Source: Deinococcus sp. YIM 134068
GTDB lineage: Bacteria; Deinococcota; Deinococci; Deinococcales; Deinococcaceae
Direction: 5' to 3'
Assembly: GCF_036543075.1 (NCBI RefSeq)
Contig: NZ_JAZHPF010000002.1
Location: forward strand, 186,001 to 250,000
DNA: 64,000 nt
The position numbers and the translations under genes are program-made. Within the stretch, counting starts at the first letter, position 1. Each line of letters begins with the position of its first letter. Shown one piece after another: positions 28,150 to 36,340 of the stretch. The notes below the pieces were generated by a model. It saw only the letters and a program-made list of their open reading frames with translations, ran no database searches and had not been told where the DNA came from.

Positions 28150-31100
28150 ATGTCCGAAGAACACCTCGATGCCCCCTCCCACCCCGCCGACCTCCTCCCG
28201 GACCTCCCGGAGGCCCCGCCGCCCGGCCCCGACGCGGGGGAGGTCGCGGGGGAGGTCGTCGCCCCGGCCCCGGCCCGGCCCCGCGCCGTGGTGGGCATCG
28301 GCGGGTCGGCGGGGGCGCTCGACGGGTACGAACGCTTCTTCCTGGGGCTGCCGCCGGGGGGCGGGATGGCCTACGTGATCGTGCCGCACCTCGATCCGGA
28401 ACACCGGGGGCTGATGACGGACATCCTGCGGCGCTGCACCCCCATGCCGGTCGTGCAGGTCGAGGACGGCACGGAGCTGCGGCCCGACCACGTGTACGTG
28501 ATCCCGCCGGGCCGCAGCCTGACCCTGCGGCACGGCACGCTGCTGCTCGACGACCTGGAGGCGGCGCAGGGCCGGACCATCGACACCTTCTTCGCGTCGC
28601 TGGCCGCCGACCAGGGCACGCGGGCGGTGGGCGTGGTGCTCTCGGGGACGGGGAGCGACGGCACGCGCGGGGTGCAGGCGATCCGCGAGGCGGGCGGGCT
28701 GGTGTTCGTGCAGGACCCCGAGGGTGCCCAGTACCCGGCGATGCCGCAGAGCGCCGCCGCGACCGGGCTGGCGAACGAGGTGTTGCCCGCCGAGGACCTC
28801 GCCCCCCGGCTGCATACCCTCGTGACGCGCGCCCCCCAGGGGGACCCGGCGGAGGGGACGGGGGCGGGCGACAACGCGCCCCTCCAGAAGATTCTGCGGC
28901 TCGTGCGGGCGCGGGTGGGGCACGACTTCAGCGGCTACAAGCGCAGCACCCTCGTGCGGCGCATCGACCGCCGCATGAAGGGCCACCTGATCAGCGACGT
29001 GGCGCAGTACGCCCGCTTCCTTCAGGAGAACCCGGCGGAGGTCGAGGCCCTCTTCGCGGACTTCACGATCAACGTGACGAGCTTTTTCCGCGACGAGGAG
29101 GCGTTCGGGGAACTCCAGGCCCGGCTGCGCGAGTACATCCTGACGTTCAAGGGCGAACTCGACACCTTCCGGGTGTGGGTGGCGGGCTGCTCGACGGGCG
29201 AGGAGGCGTACTCGGTCGCCATCGTGCTGCACGAGCTGCTGGAGGAGGTGCGCGAGGAACGCACCCTCAAGGTGCAGATTTTCGCCACCGACATCGACCG
29301 GGAGGCCGTCGAGCGGGCGCGGCTGGGGCTGTACCCGCGCGAGATCGCCTACGTGGTCTCGCCCGAGCGGCTGCGGCGCTACTTCACCCCGCGCGAGGAG
29401 GGCTATCAGGTGAGGGCCGAGGTGCGCGACCTGCTCGTGTTCGCCACCCACAACACCTTCGGGGACCCGCCCTTTACCCGGCTCGACCTGCTGTGCTGCC
29501 GCAACCTCCTGATCTACCTGGGGCCGGAGCTGCAACGGCAGGTCATGGCGCTGTTCCACTACGCGCTCAGGCCGGGGGGCCTGCTCTTCCTGGGGGCGAG
29601 CGAGACGGTGGGGCCGGAGCGCGAACGCTTCACGGCGCTCCATCCCCGCTGGAAAATCTTCCGGCGAGGCGAGGGTCCCGCCGGGCCGCTGCCGGTCCGG
29701 GGCGGGGGCACCTTCCCGGCGCTGGCCCCGGCGGAGGGCGGCGGGGGGGCGCTTCGGCGGCCTGGCCGGGCGGTGGACGTGACGGGGCAGGCCCAGAGCC
29801 TCCTGCTCGCCGAGTACGCCCCGCCCGCCGTCGTGGTGAACGAGTCGGGCGAGATTCTGTTCGTCAACGGGCGCACCGCGCGCTACCTCGAACTTCCCAG
29901 CGGCAGGACGATGACGAACCTGTTCGAGATGGCGCGCGACGGCCTGCGCTACGAGTTGCCCGCCGCCGTCCGGCAGGCCTGGGTGCGCCGCGAGGCGGTC
30001 CGCACGAGTTCGGCGCTGGAGGTCGGGGGCGTGATGCACATGGTGGACGTGACCGTGTGGCCCCTGCACGGGCCGTACCACGGGCTGATGATGATCGTCT
30101 TCCAGGACCGCCCCGCCGCCGCCGAGGCGGTGACGCCCCCCGAGAAGCGCGACCGGGTGCTCACCCTGGAACACGAGTTGCAGTACACCGAGGAGTCGCT
30201 CCAGGCCACCATCGAGGAGATGGCGGTGTCGATGGAGGAGACCAAGAGCAGCAACGAGGAACTCCAGACCACCAACGAGGAGTTGCAGAGCAGCAACGAG
30301 GAGCTGACGACCTCGAAGGAGGAGTTGCAGTCGCTCAACGAGGAACTCATCACGATCAACGCCGAGCACCAGCGGGTCATCACCGACCTCGCGCAGGCGA
30401 ACGACGACATGAAGAACCTGCTGGAGAGCGCCGGGATCGCCACGGTGTTCCTGAGCAACGACCTGCGGATCAAGCGGTTTACCCCGCGCATCACCCGCGT
30501 GATCAACCTGATGCCGGTGGACGTGGGGCGGCCCATCACCGACATCAGCGTGAACCTGCGCTACGACAACCTGACGGCGGACATCGGGCGGGTGGTGGAG
30601 ACGCTGGAGACCTTCGAGACTCAGGTGCAGACCCTGGACGGCGCGTGGTACCTGATGCGGGTCAGCCCCTACCGCACCTCGGACAACTTCATCGACGGGG
30701 TGGTTCTGGCCTTCACGAGCATCGACACGATCAAGACCCTCGAACGCCGGGTCCGCGAATCGTCCGCCGTCGCCGAGGCCGCGCTGGACGCGACGCAAGA
30801 CCCCGTGCTGATCCTCGACTCGCGCCTGCGGGTGGTGACGGCCAACCGCGCCCTCCACGCCCTGCTGCACACTACCCCCGCCGGGGTGAACGGGGAGTTC
30901 CTGAGCGAGATCAACCACTTCGCCCTCGACCTGCCCGACCTTCTGGCCCGCTTGCGCGACGTGATCGCCACCGAGGAACCCATGACGGCCTTCGTGGTGA
31001 ACGTGAACCTGCCCTACGGGGGCCAGCGCAAGATGAAGACCGAGGCCGCGCCCCTGCGCGACGTGGACGGCCAGAGCGTCCTCTTCCTGCTCAAGCTGGA

Positions 31101-31182
31101 GGACGTGACCGAGCTGCTGCGCCGCGCCGCCCACGAGGGCGAGGACCTCACCGGGGACGTGTCGTCGCCACCGGGGGAGTGA
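28150..31182 (+). CDS. CheB-CheR-PAS fusion signalling protein
   Basis: Protein of 1010 residues. CheB methylesterase (about 40-220) has Ser in GIGGSAGALD, His in IVPHLDPEH and Asp in SGTGSDGTRG. CheR methyltransferase (about 240-500) has NVTSFFRDEEAF, the SAM loop VWVAGCSTGEEAYS and CCRNLLIYLGP. A PAS-like region follows, then a long coiled coil (about 665-750) built from repeats such as NEELQTTNEELQSSNEEL, then PAS domains to the end. The kinase found at the end of some relatives is absent. It probably adds and removes methyl groups on glutamates of partner proteins and relays a PAS signal; partners are not visible. GGAGACCC precedes the ATG. Confidence 0.93.
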   Translation: MSEEHLDAPSHPADLLPDLPEAPPPGPDAGEVAGEVVAPAPARPRAVVGIGGSAGALDGYERFFLGLPPGGGMAYVIVPHLDPEHRGLMTDILRRCTPMPVVQVEDGTELRPDHVYVIPPGRSLTLRHGTLLLDDLEAAQGRTIDTFFASLAADQGTRAVGVVLSGTGSDGTRGVQAIREAGGLVFVQDPEGAQYPAMPQSAAATGLANEVLPAEDLAPRLHTLVTRAPQGDPAEGTGAGDNAPLQKILRLVRARVGHDFSGYKRSTLVRRIDRRMKGHLISDVAQYARFLQENPAEVEALFADFTINVTSFFRDEEAFGELQARLREYILTFKGELDTFRVWVAGCSTGEEAYSVAIVLHELLEEVREERTLKVQIFATDIDREAVERARLGLYPREIAYVVSPERLRRYFTPREEGYQVRAEVRDLLVFATHNTFGDPPFTRLDLLCCRNLLIYLGPELQRQVMALFHYALRPGGLLFLGASETVGPERERFTALHPRWKIFRRGEGPAGPLPVRGGGTFPALAPAEGGGGALRRPGRAVDVTGQAQSLLLAEYAPPAVVVNESGEILFVNGRTARYLELPSGRTMTNLFEMARDGLRYELPAAVRQAWVRREAVRTSSALEVGGVMHMVDVTVWPLHGPYHGLMMIVFQDRPAAAEAVTPPEKRDRVLTLEHELQYTEESLQATIEEMAVSMEETKSSNEELQTTNEELQSSNEELTTSKEELQSLNEELITINAEHQRVITDLAQANDDMKNLLESAGIATVFLSNDLRIKRFTPRITRVINLMPVDVGRPITDISVNLRYDNLTADIGRVVETLETFETQVQTLDGAWYLMRVSPYRTSDNFIDGVVLAFTSIDTIKTLERRVRESSAVAEAALDATQDPVLILDSRLRVVTANRALHALLHTTPAGVNGEFLSEINHFALDLPDLLARLRDVIATEEPMTAFVVNVNLPYGGQRKMKTEAAPLRDVDGQSVLFLLKLEDVTELLRRAAHEGEDLTGDVSSPPGE

Positions 31183-31193
31183 ACGTCGGGGAG

Positions 31194-31294
31194 GGCGGAA
31201 GGCGGAAGGCAGGAGGCGGGAGGCGGGAGGCAGGAGGCCAAGCGTATGCGCCCCCTGCCTTTCGCCTTCGACCCTCGACCCTCGACCTCCGACC
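31194..31294. repeat. Facing heptamer arrays between convergent genes
   Basis: Left array: GGCGGAA, GGCGGAA, GGCAGGA, GGCGGGA, GGCGGGA, GGCAGGA, GGCCAAG. The right array (about 31251-31294) is made of GCCTTTC, GCCTTCG, ACCCTCG, ACCCTCG, ACCTCCG. Read in reverse complement, the right array has the same GGC/GGT-led 7-nt phase, so the arms could pair. Confidence 0.7.
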
Positions 31295-31358
31295 CCCCGC
31301 GCTCCCGGCACCCATGCTCGCGGAATGCCCGGTGAGCGCCGGGACTGGGAGCCGCCTC

Positions 31359-32387
31359 TCACCTCGGCAGCGGCTCGTCCGGGGCGAGGGTTCGCCGCCC
31401 CAGCGCGAGGCCCTGGATCACGTCCGCGCGCCGCTGCACCTCGCGCGCCCGCTCCAGCAGGGCCGTGACCTGGGGGCCGCTCAGGTCCCCGGCCTGCCGT
31501 CCGAGTTCGCCCAGCAGCAGGATGCCCTCCTCCATCGCGCGCAGGGTCTGGTAGAGCTTGTCCTCGATGGCCTCGGAGAGTTCGGCGAGCAGAGAGGGGG
31601 CGGTGTAGGCGTGGCCGGTGTGGCAGCGAAAGCGGGTGACGCCGCCCTCCCGGAACTGCACCATCGCCCCGTGACACTCCGGGCAGGTGAAGGGCGAGTA
31701 CGGCCCCAGCCGCTGCACGCTCGTGGGGGAGTCCGGCCCCAGCGCCGACATGCCGACCTCCAGCATCAGCCGTTCGAGTTCGTGCTCGTCCATCCTGTCC
31801 TCCCTCCCCGCGCCGGGCACGCCCCCCTGCACCAGCCGCGCGAGCAATGGTCCCATGTCCTGCGCCCGCAGTTGGTGATCCACGTTCACCTGCTCCAGCG
31901 CGTGCCGGGGCATCGGGTCGAAGGCCGCGTCACCTGGGTCTTGCACGACCGCCACCCCGCCCCGGCGCTTGATCGTCCACAGCCCGGAGGTGCCGTCGTC
32001 CAGCATCCCGGAGAGCACCACGCCGATCACCCCCGGCGCGCGGGTGTACGCCGCCGAGCGGAAGAGCGCGTCCACCGAGGGACGGAAGCGGTTCTCCTTC
32101 GGCCCCCGCTTCACGCCCGCCCGGTGGCCGTCCACGAGGAGGTGGTGGTCGGGCGGGGCCACGTAGATCGTCCCGCCGCGCAGCTCCTCGCCGTCCTCCG
32201 GGTGGCGGGCGGGCAATGGCCCGGCGCGGCTCAGGATGTGCGGCAGGGCGCTGGGCGTCTCGGCGTGCATGTGCAGCACGACGCAGAGCGTCCCCGGATA
32301 CTCGGGCGGCAACCCGGCGGCGAGGTCACGCAGGGCCTCGATGCCCCCGGCGGAGGCACCGATGACGACGATGGGAGGGGAGGTCAT
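31359..32387 (-). CDS. Second stand-alone CheB methylesterase with Cys/His module
   Basis: Protein of 342 residues, paralogous to that at 26919-27950. The catalytic triad is intact: Ser in IGASAGGIEA, His in VVLHMHAETP, Asp in SGMLDDGTSG. The C-terminal module has CPECHG and RCHTGHAYT with the same spacing. There is no receiver domain. The start MTSPPIVVIGASAGG follows GGGGGTG. The gene converges on the CheB-CheR fusion and diverges from the kinase-like gene. Two near-identical architectures flanking one CheB-CheR protein suggest a local duplication; targets remain unknown. Confidence 0.88.
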   Translation of the reverse strand: MTSPPIVVIGASAGGIEALRDLAAGLPPEYPGTLCVVLHMHAETPSALPHILSRAGPLPARHPEDGEELRGGTIYVAPPDHHLLVDGHRAGVKRGPKENRFRPSVDALFRSAAYTRAPGVIGVVLSGMLDDGTSGLWTIKRRGGVAVVQDPGDAAFDPMPRHALEQVNVDHQLRAQDMGPLLARLVQGGVPGAGREDRMDEHELERLMLEVGMSALGPDSPTSVQRLGPYSPFTCPECHGAMVQFREGGVTRFRCHTGHAYTAPSLLAELSEAIEDKLYQTLRAMEEGILLLGELGRQAGDLSGPQVTALLERAREVQRRADVIQGLALGRRTLAPDEPLPR

Positions 32388-32622
32388 GACACCCCCATTC
32401 TGCCTCGTCCGTTCCGCCCCCCGCGCCGCCGGGGAAACGGTGGACCCGCCTGCGGCGCTGTGTTGTGATTCAGCCCCCCGCCCACCCGGATGTTTGGGGC
32501 CATTTTTACTGTCTGACGCGCACCTGATGAGCTTCATCACAAAGTCTGGGTTAGAGTGGTGTTATTCCTGGGTTAACTCTGAGTGGGGACCGTCGGCAGG
32601 AGGCCGTTGGAGGGGGGAGTAC

Positions 32623-33948
32623 GTGACGAAAGTGGACAAGCCGCAGGAGACTCTACGCGATCACGCGGAGGCCCACCTGCACGGCCAGACACCCCCGGTC
32701 CCGCCCCCCGACGACCTCCACACGCTGCTGCGCGAGCTTCAGACTCAGCGACACGAGCTTCAGGTCCACCAGATCGAGCTGCAACTGCAAAACGAGGAGT
32801 TGCGCCGCGCCAACGAGGAGCTGGAGGAACTGCGTGCCCGCTACACGGACCTGTTCGAGCTGGCCCCGGTGGGCTACCTGACGCTCGACCGCCAGGGCAT
32901 CGTGCAGGAGGCCAACCTGACGGTGTGCGCCATGCTGGGGGTGCGGCGCGAACTGTTCGTCAGCCGCCGCTTTCCCCTCTTCGTGGCCCAGGAGAGCCGC
33001 AGTCACTTCAGCCTGCTGCTCCGGCGCGTGTTCGAGTTGCCGGACAAACGGGTGGCCGAGCTGACGCTGGAGCGCGCGGGCGGCGAGACGTGCCACGTGC
33101 AGATCGAGTGCGTGGTCGCCGACACCGGGGACCAGCACGGGCCTCTGTGCCGCATGGCCCTGATGGACATCACGGCGCAGCGGCGGGCGCAGGACGCCGT
33201 GATGCGCCTGAATCAGACGCTGGAGGAGCGGGTGGAGGAACGCACCGCCCGGCTGCGCGAACTCGGCGGGGAGTTCGAGCGCTTCGCCCAGTCCATCGCC
33301 CAGGACCTGCTCTCGCCGCTGCGGCACATCACGAGCTTCGCCACGCTGCTTCAGCAGGAGGACCCCCCGGTCTCGGAGGCGGGCCGGCGGCACCTGAGCG
33401 CCATCCTGAGTTCGGCGGCACGCATGAACACGCTCGTGGGTGCCCTGATCGACGTGTCCCGCGCGAGCAACAGCCGGATGCGCCTGACCCAGGTGGACCT
33501 CGGGCGGGTCCTGAAGGAGGTTCGCAAGGAACTCCTGCCCCGGATGGAGGGCCGGGAGGTGGCGCTCACCCACGATGCCCTTCCCACCGTCTCCAGCGAC
33601 GGCACGACCATGCAGCTCATCTTCCTGCACGTGCTCGACAACGCCCTGAAGGCCACACGCGCCTCTGAGCGGCCCCAGATTCACGTCACGGTTCAGGACA
33701 CGCCGCCCGAATACATCCTGGGCGTGCGCGACAACGGCCTGGGCTTCAACATGCGCTACCGCGACAAGCTCTTCGAGGTCTTCAAGAAGGTCCACAGCGA
33801 GCGCGACTTCCCCGGCGCAGGCGTCGGCCTCGCAGTCGTGCGCCGCCTCGTCGCGCGGGTGGGCGGGCGCGTCTGGGCCGACGGCAGGGTGGGCGAGGGC
33901 GCGACCTTCTGGCTGGCCCTGCCCAAGCAGCCGCCGGTGCTGGACTGA
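32623..33948 (+). CDS. PAS-containing histidine kinase-like protein lacking the phospho-acceptor His
   Basis: Protein of 441 residues. A coiled coil of Gln/Glu-rich repeats (about 35-75) leads to a PAS domain (about 75-200, LFELAPVGYLTLDRQGIVQE), a second helix (NQTLEERVEERTARLRELGG), a HisKA-like dimerisation region and an HATPase_c domain with DNGLGF and GAGVGLAVVRRL. In the H-box the common FAxxxSHDLxxPLR appears as FAQSIAQDLLSPLR: the codon at 33301-33303 is CAG, so Gln replaces His. The ATP site looks intact. It may be a signalling pseudokinase or a scaffold. The GTG start at 32623 follows AGGGGGGAG. Confidence 0.85.
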   Translation: MTKVDKPQETLRDHAEAHLHGQTPPVPPPDDLHTLLRELQTQRHELQVHQIELQLQNEELRRANEELEELRARYTDLFELAPVGYLTLDRQGIVQEANLTVCAMLGVRRELFVSRRFPLFVAQESRSHFSLLLRRVFELPDKRVAELTLERAGGETCHVQIECVVADTGDQHGPLCRMALMDITAQRRAQDAVMRLNQTLEERVEERTARLRELGGEFERFAQSIAQDLLSPLRHITSFATLLQQEDPPVSEAGRRHLSAILSSAARMNTLVGALIDVSRASNSRMRLTQVDLGRVLKEVRKELLPRMEGREVALTHDALPTVSSDGTTMQLIFLHVLDNALKATRASERPQIHVTVQDTPPEYILGVRDNGLGFNMRYRDKLFEVFKKVHSERDFPGAGVGLAVVRRLVARVGGRVWADGRVGEGATFWLALPKQPPVLD

Positions 33949-33984
33949 GGAGGGTGGGAGTTGGGGTCTGAGCCGTCGCGTCGT

Positions 33985-34090
33985 CCCCTCACCCCGGCCC
34001 TCTCCCACGAGGGGAGAGGGAGCAAAAGACGCCTGAGCTTTTCAGCTCCTCCCCCTTGAGGGGGGAGGCCGGGAGGGGGTGAACGGGCTG
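33985..34090 (-). repeat. Composite dispersed repeat, copy 2 (inverted)
   Basis: The reverse complement matches the repeat at 2195-2308 unit for unit: CTCACCCCC, the hairpin CCTCCCCC/GGGGGAGG, AGCTGAAAAGC, the hairpin CCCTCTCCC/GGGAGAGGG, and CCGGGGTGAGG. It lies between the convergent kinase-like and DUF1622 genes. Confidence 0.7.
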
Positions 34091-34121
34091 AGCCACCCGG
34101 CCACCGTTCCTGCCCACTCCC

Positions 34122-34532
34122 CTACCCCTCCCCCGCTCCCGCCGTCCCCGGTGCCGCCCGCCCCTCCAGCGGACTGGCCCCGCTCACCGCCCGCTGCTTT
34201 TGCGCGTTCTGCTCGATCTCCTTTTGCAGGAAGTAGTTCAGGAGCGTTCGCAGGGCGGCGATGGCGGCCAGCTTGCCGATCTCGTCCCAGGTCGGGGCGA
34301 TGGCGGTTCGCAGGATGTCGGCGGCCAGCTCGAACTCCAGCGCGACGGCCAGCCAGCGGGCGAGGCGCAGGCGCACCCCCTCCTTCGCCTCGTCGGGTTC
34401 GGCGGGGCGGGCGAGCAGCATCCGCAGCACGCGCCACGCGGCCTGCACGACGGCGAAGGCGATGATCAGGGCGGCGGCAGTCTCCACCCCCACCGACAGG
34501 TAGGACGTGAACTCCTTGCTCAGTTCTTCCAC
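34122..34532 (-). CDS. DUF1622 family membrane protein
   Basis: Small membrane protein of 136 residues. After a short N-terminus (VEELSKEFTSYLSVGVETAA) come a first membrane helix (ALIIAFAVVQAAWRVL), the amphipathic segment RLRLARWLAVALEFELAADI typical of DUF1622, and a second hydrophobic stretch. The C-terminus is hydrophilic. No biochemical role is known for the family. A GTG start at 34532 is chosen because GGGGGTCC precedes it; an ATG 22 codons upstream would add a polar tail. It is divergent from cydA. Confidence 0.72.
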   Translation of the reverse strand: MEELSKEFTSYLSVGVETAAALIIAFAVVQAAWRVLRMLLARPAEPDEAKEGVRLRLARWLAVALEFELAADILRTAIAPTWDEIGKLAAIAALRTLLNYFLQKEIEQNAQKQRAVSGASPLEGRAAPGTAGAGEG

Positions 34533-34791
34533 GGATGGACCCCCAGGTGAGGTCAGCGTGGCACGGGAGGGGCGCGTCTTGAACGTTCGGGGCGTCACCC
34601 GGTCTTAACGCCGCGACCGCGTGTGGGCGTGACCGGGCTTACAAAAACGGCCCCAAGACGGGCGGCAGAGAGACAGAGCGGGCGCGCGGCTCCTGTTACG
34701 GTGCGCCCCAGCGGAGACCTGACCTCACGCCCGCCGTCCCGGAGCACCGTCCGCCCCGCCACGCCTCCCCCCACGCCGCCCCGAGGTGGAC

Positions 34792-36222
34792 ATGGATTTC
34801 GACGTTCTCGGCCTCTCGCGCTTCCAGTTCGCGTCCACCAGCATCTTTCACTTCTTCTTCGTGTCGCTGACGGTGGGGCTGGCCTTCCTGATCGCGGTGA
34901 TGGAGGGCATCGCCTACTTCCGCAAGGACAAGGCCCACATCTACAGCAACATGACGAACTTCTTCGGGCACCTGTTCCTGATCAACTTCGCGGTCGGCGT
35001 GGTGACGGGCATCGTGCAGGAGTTTCAGTTCGGCATGAACTGGAGCCAGTACTCCAAGTTCGTGGGCAACATCTTCGGCGTGCCGCTCGCGCTGGAGGTA
35101 CTGATGGCCTTTTTTCTGGAGAGCACCTTCATCGCCCTGTGGTGGTTCGGCAAAGACCGTCTGCGCCCGGTCGTCCGGCTGGCGAGCATCTGGCTCGTCG
35201 CCATCGGCACGCAGATCAGCGCCTTCTGGATCGTGCTGGCGAACGGCTGGATGCACCGCCCGGTCGGGTACGAGGTGGTGGGCGATCAGGCGTTTCTGAC
35301 CGACTTCTCGGCGGTCGTGTTCAATTACAAGGCGTGGCTGTACTTCCTCCACGTGCAGGGGTCGGCGTGGACGGTGGCGGCCTTCCTCGTGCTGGGGATC
35401 AGCGCGTACCACCTGCTCAGGAGGCAGGATGTGGAGGTCTTCTCGCGCTCGCTGCGGATCGGGCTGGTGTTCGGGGCCATCGGGACCGTCTTCTCGGCCA
35501 CGAGCGGGCACCGGGCCGCGCAGGTCGCGCGCTACGACCAGCCCATGAAGTTCGCGGCGATGGAGGCGCAGTGGGAGACCTCCACCTCGCCCGCGCCGTG
35601 GTCCGCCGTCGCCATCATCAACGAATCCGAGCGGCGCAACGACTTCAACGTGGAGATTCCGTACCTCGGCTCGCTGCTCGCCTACAACCGACCCGTGGGC
35701 AACTACGAGGGCATGATTCCCCTTCAGGAGCAGTACGAGGAGCAGTACGGCCCCGGCAACTACATTCCGCCCGTGACGTGGGTGTACTGGAACTTCCGCA
35801 TCATGGTCGGGCTGGGCGTCATTCTGCTCCTCGCCGCGTTCGGGGGCGTGTACTTGTGGTGGCGCAAACGCGGGGGCCTGAATGACACCCGCTGGTATCT
35901 GCGCCTCCTGCTCCTCACCATCCCGATGCCGTGGATCGCCAACTTCTGCGGCTGGATCACGACCGAGATGGGCCGCCAGCCCTTCATGGTCTACGGCCTG
36001 CTGACGACCAGCCAGGGCGTGAGCGCCAACTCCTTCGGCGAGGTCTTCGTCGGCCTCGTCGGGCTGTGGGTCGTCTACCTCGCCCTGATCGGCCTGGACA
36101 TCTACCTCCTCACGGTGACGGCCCGCGCGGGCGTCCACCACAAGCCGGAAGCGCAGATGGTCGCCGCGCCCGCCCCGAACTACGCGGGCGAGGGATTTCA
36201 GGAGTACGACCGGAGGAATTGA
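34792..36222 (+). CDS. cydA: Cytochrome bd ubiquinol oxidase subunit I
   Basis: Membrane haem subunit (476 residues) of the bd-type terminal oxidase, which oxidises quinol and reduces O2. The N-terminus LSRFQFASTSIFHFFFVSLT contains the conserved haem-ligand His. A second conserved His lies in YFLHVQGSAWTVAAF near residue 185. GRQPFMVYGLLTT is the C-terminal hallmark. It is shorter than E. coli CydA, consistent with a short quinol loop. The ATG at 34792 follows GAGG; a GTG two codons earlier is possible. It is the first gene of cydABDC and is divergent from the DUF1622 gene. Confidence 0.96.
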   Translation: MDFDVLGLSRFQFASTSIFHFFFVSLTVGLAFLIAVMEGIAYFRKDKAHIYSNMTNFFGHLFLINFAVGVVTGIVQEFQFGMNWSQYSKFVGNIFGVPLALEVLMAFFLESTFIALWWFGKDRLRPVVRLASIWLVAIGTQISAFWIVLANGWMHRPVGYEVVGDQAFLTDFSAVVFNYKAWLYFLHVQGSAWTVAAFLVLGISAYHLLRRQDVEVFSRSLRIGLVFGAIGTVFSATSGHRAAQVARYDQPMKFAAMEAQWETSTSPAPWSAVAIINESERRNDFNVEIPYLGSLLAYNRPVGNYEGMIPLQEQYEEQYGPGNYIPPVTWVYWNFRIMVGLGVILLLAAFGGVYLWWRKRGGLNDTRWYLRLLLLTIPMPWIANFCGWITTEMGRQPFMVYGLLTTSQGVSANSFGEVFVGLVGLWVVYLALIGLDIYLLTVTARAGVHHKPEAQMVAAPAPNYAGEGFQEYDRRN

Positions 36223-36230
36223 GGGAAGCG

Positions 36231-36306
36231 GTCAGCCGTCAGCCATCAGCCGTCAGCTTTCCTCTCCTGGCTCCTGCTAAGAGCTGAAAGCTGAAAGCTG
36301 AGAGCT
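36231..36306. repeat. Heptamer-phased inverted repeat between cydA and cydB
   Basis: Left arm: GTCAGCC, GTCAGCC, ATCAGCC, GTCAGCT (36231-36258). Right arm: AGCTGAA, AGCTGAA, AGCTGAG (36282-36302). The invariant TCAGC cores on the left pair with GCTGA cores on the right in the same 7-nt register, leaving two-base mismatches between five-base helices. Confidence 0.8.
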
Positions 36307-36340
36307 TACCCCAAAGCACTCAAGGAGGCTCAACACCGAC

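Noticed and set aside
30181..30420. Repeated NEELQ-type sequence as a possible DNA repeat element
   Set aside because: It is a coding coiled coil typical of CheB-CheR-PAS fusions, not a mobile repeat.
28084..31677. 1197-codon open frame on the minus strand across the cheB-cheR fusion
   Set aside because: It is antisense to a protein with clear domains and is open only because high GC makes stop codons rare; its translation is His/Arg/Gly-rich with no motif.
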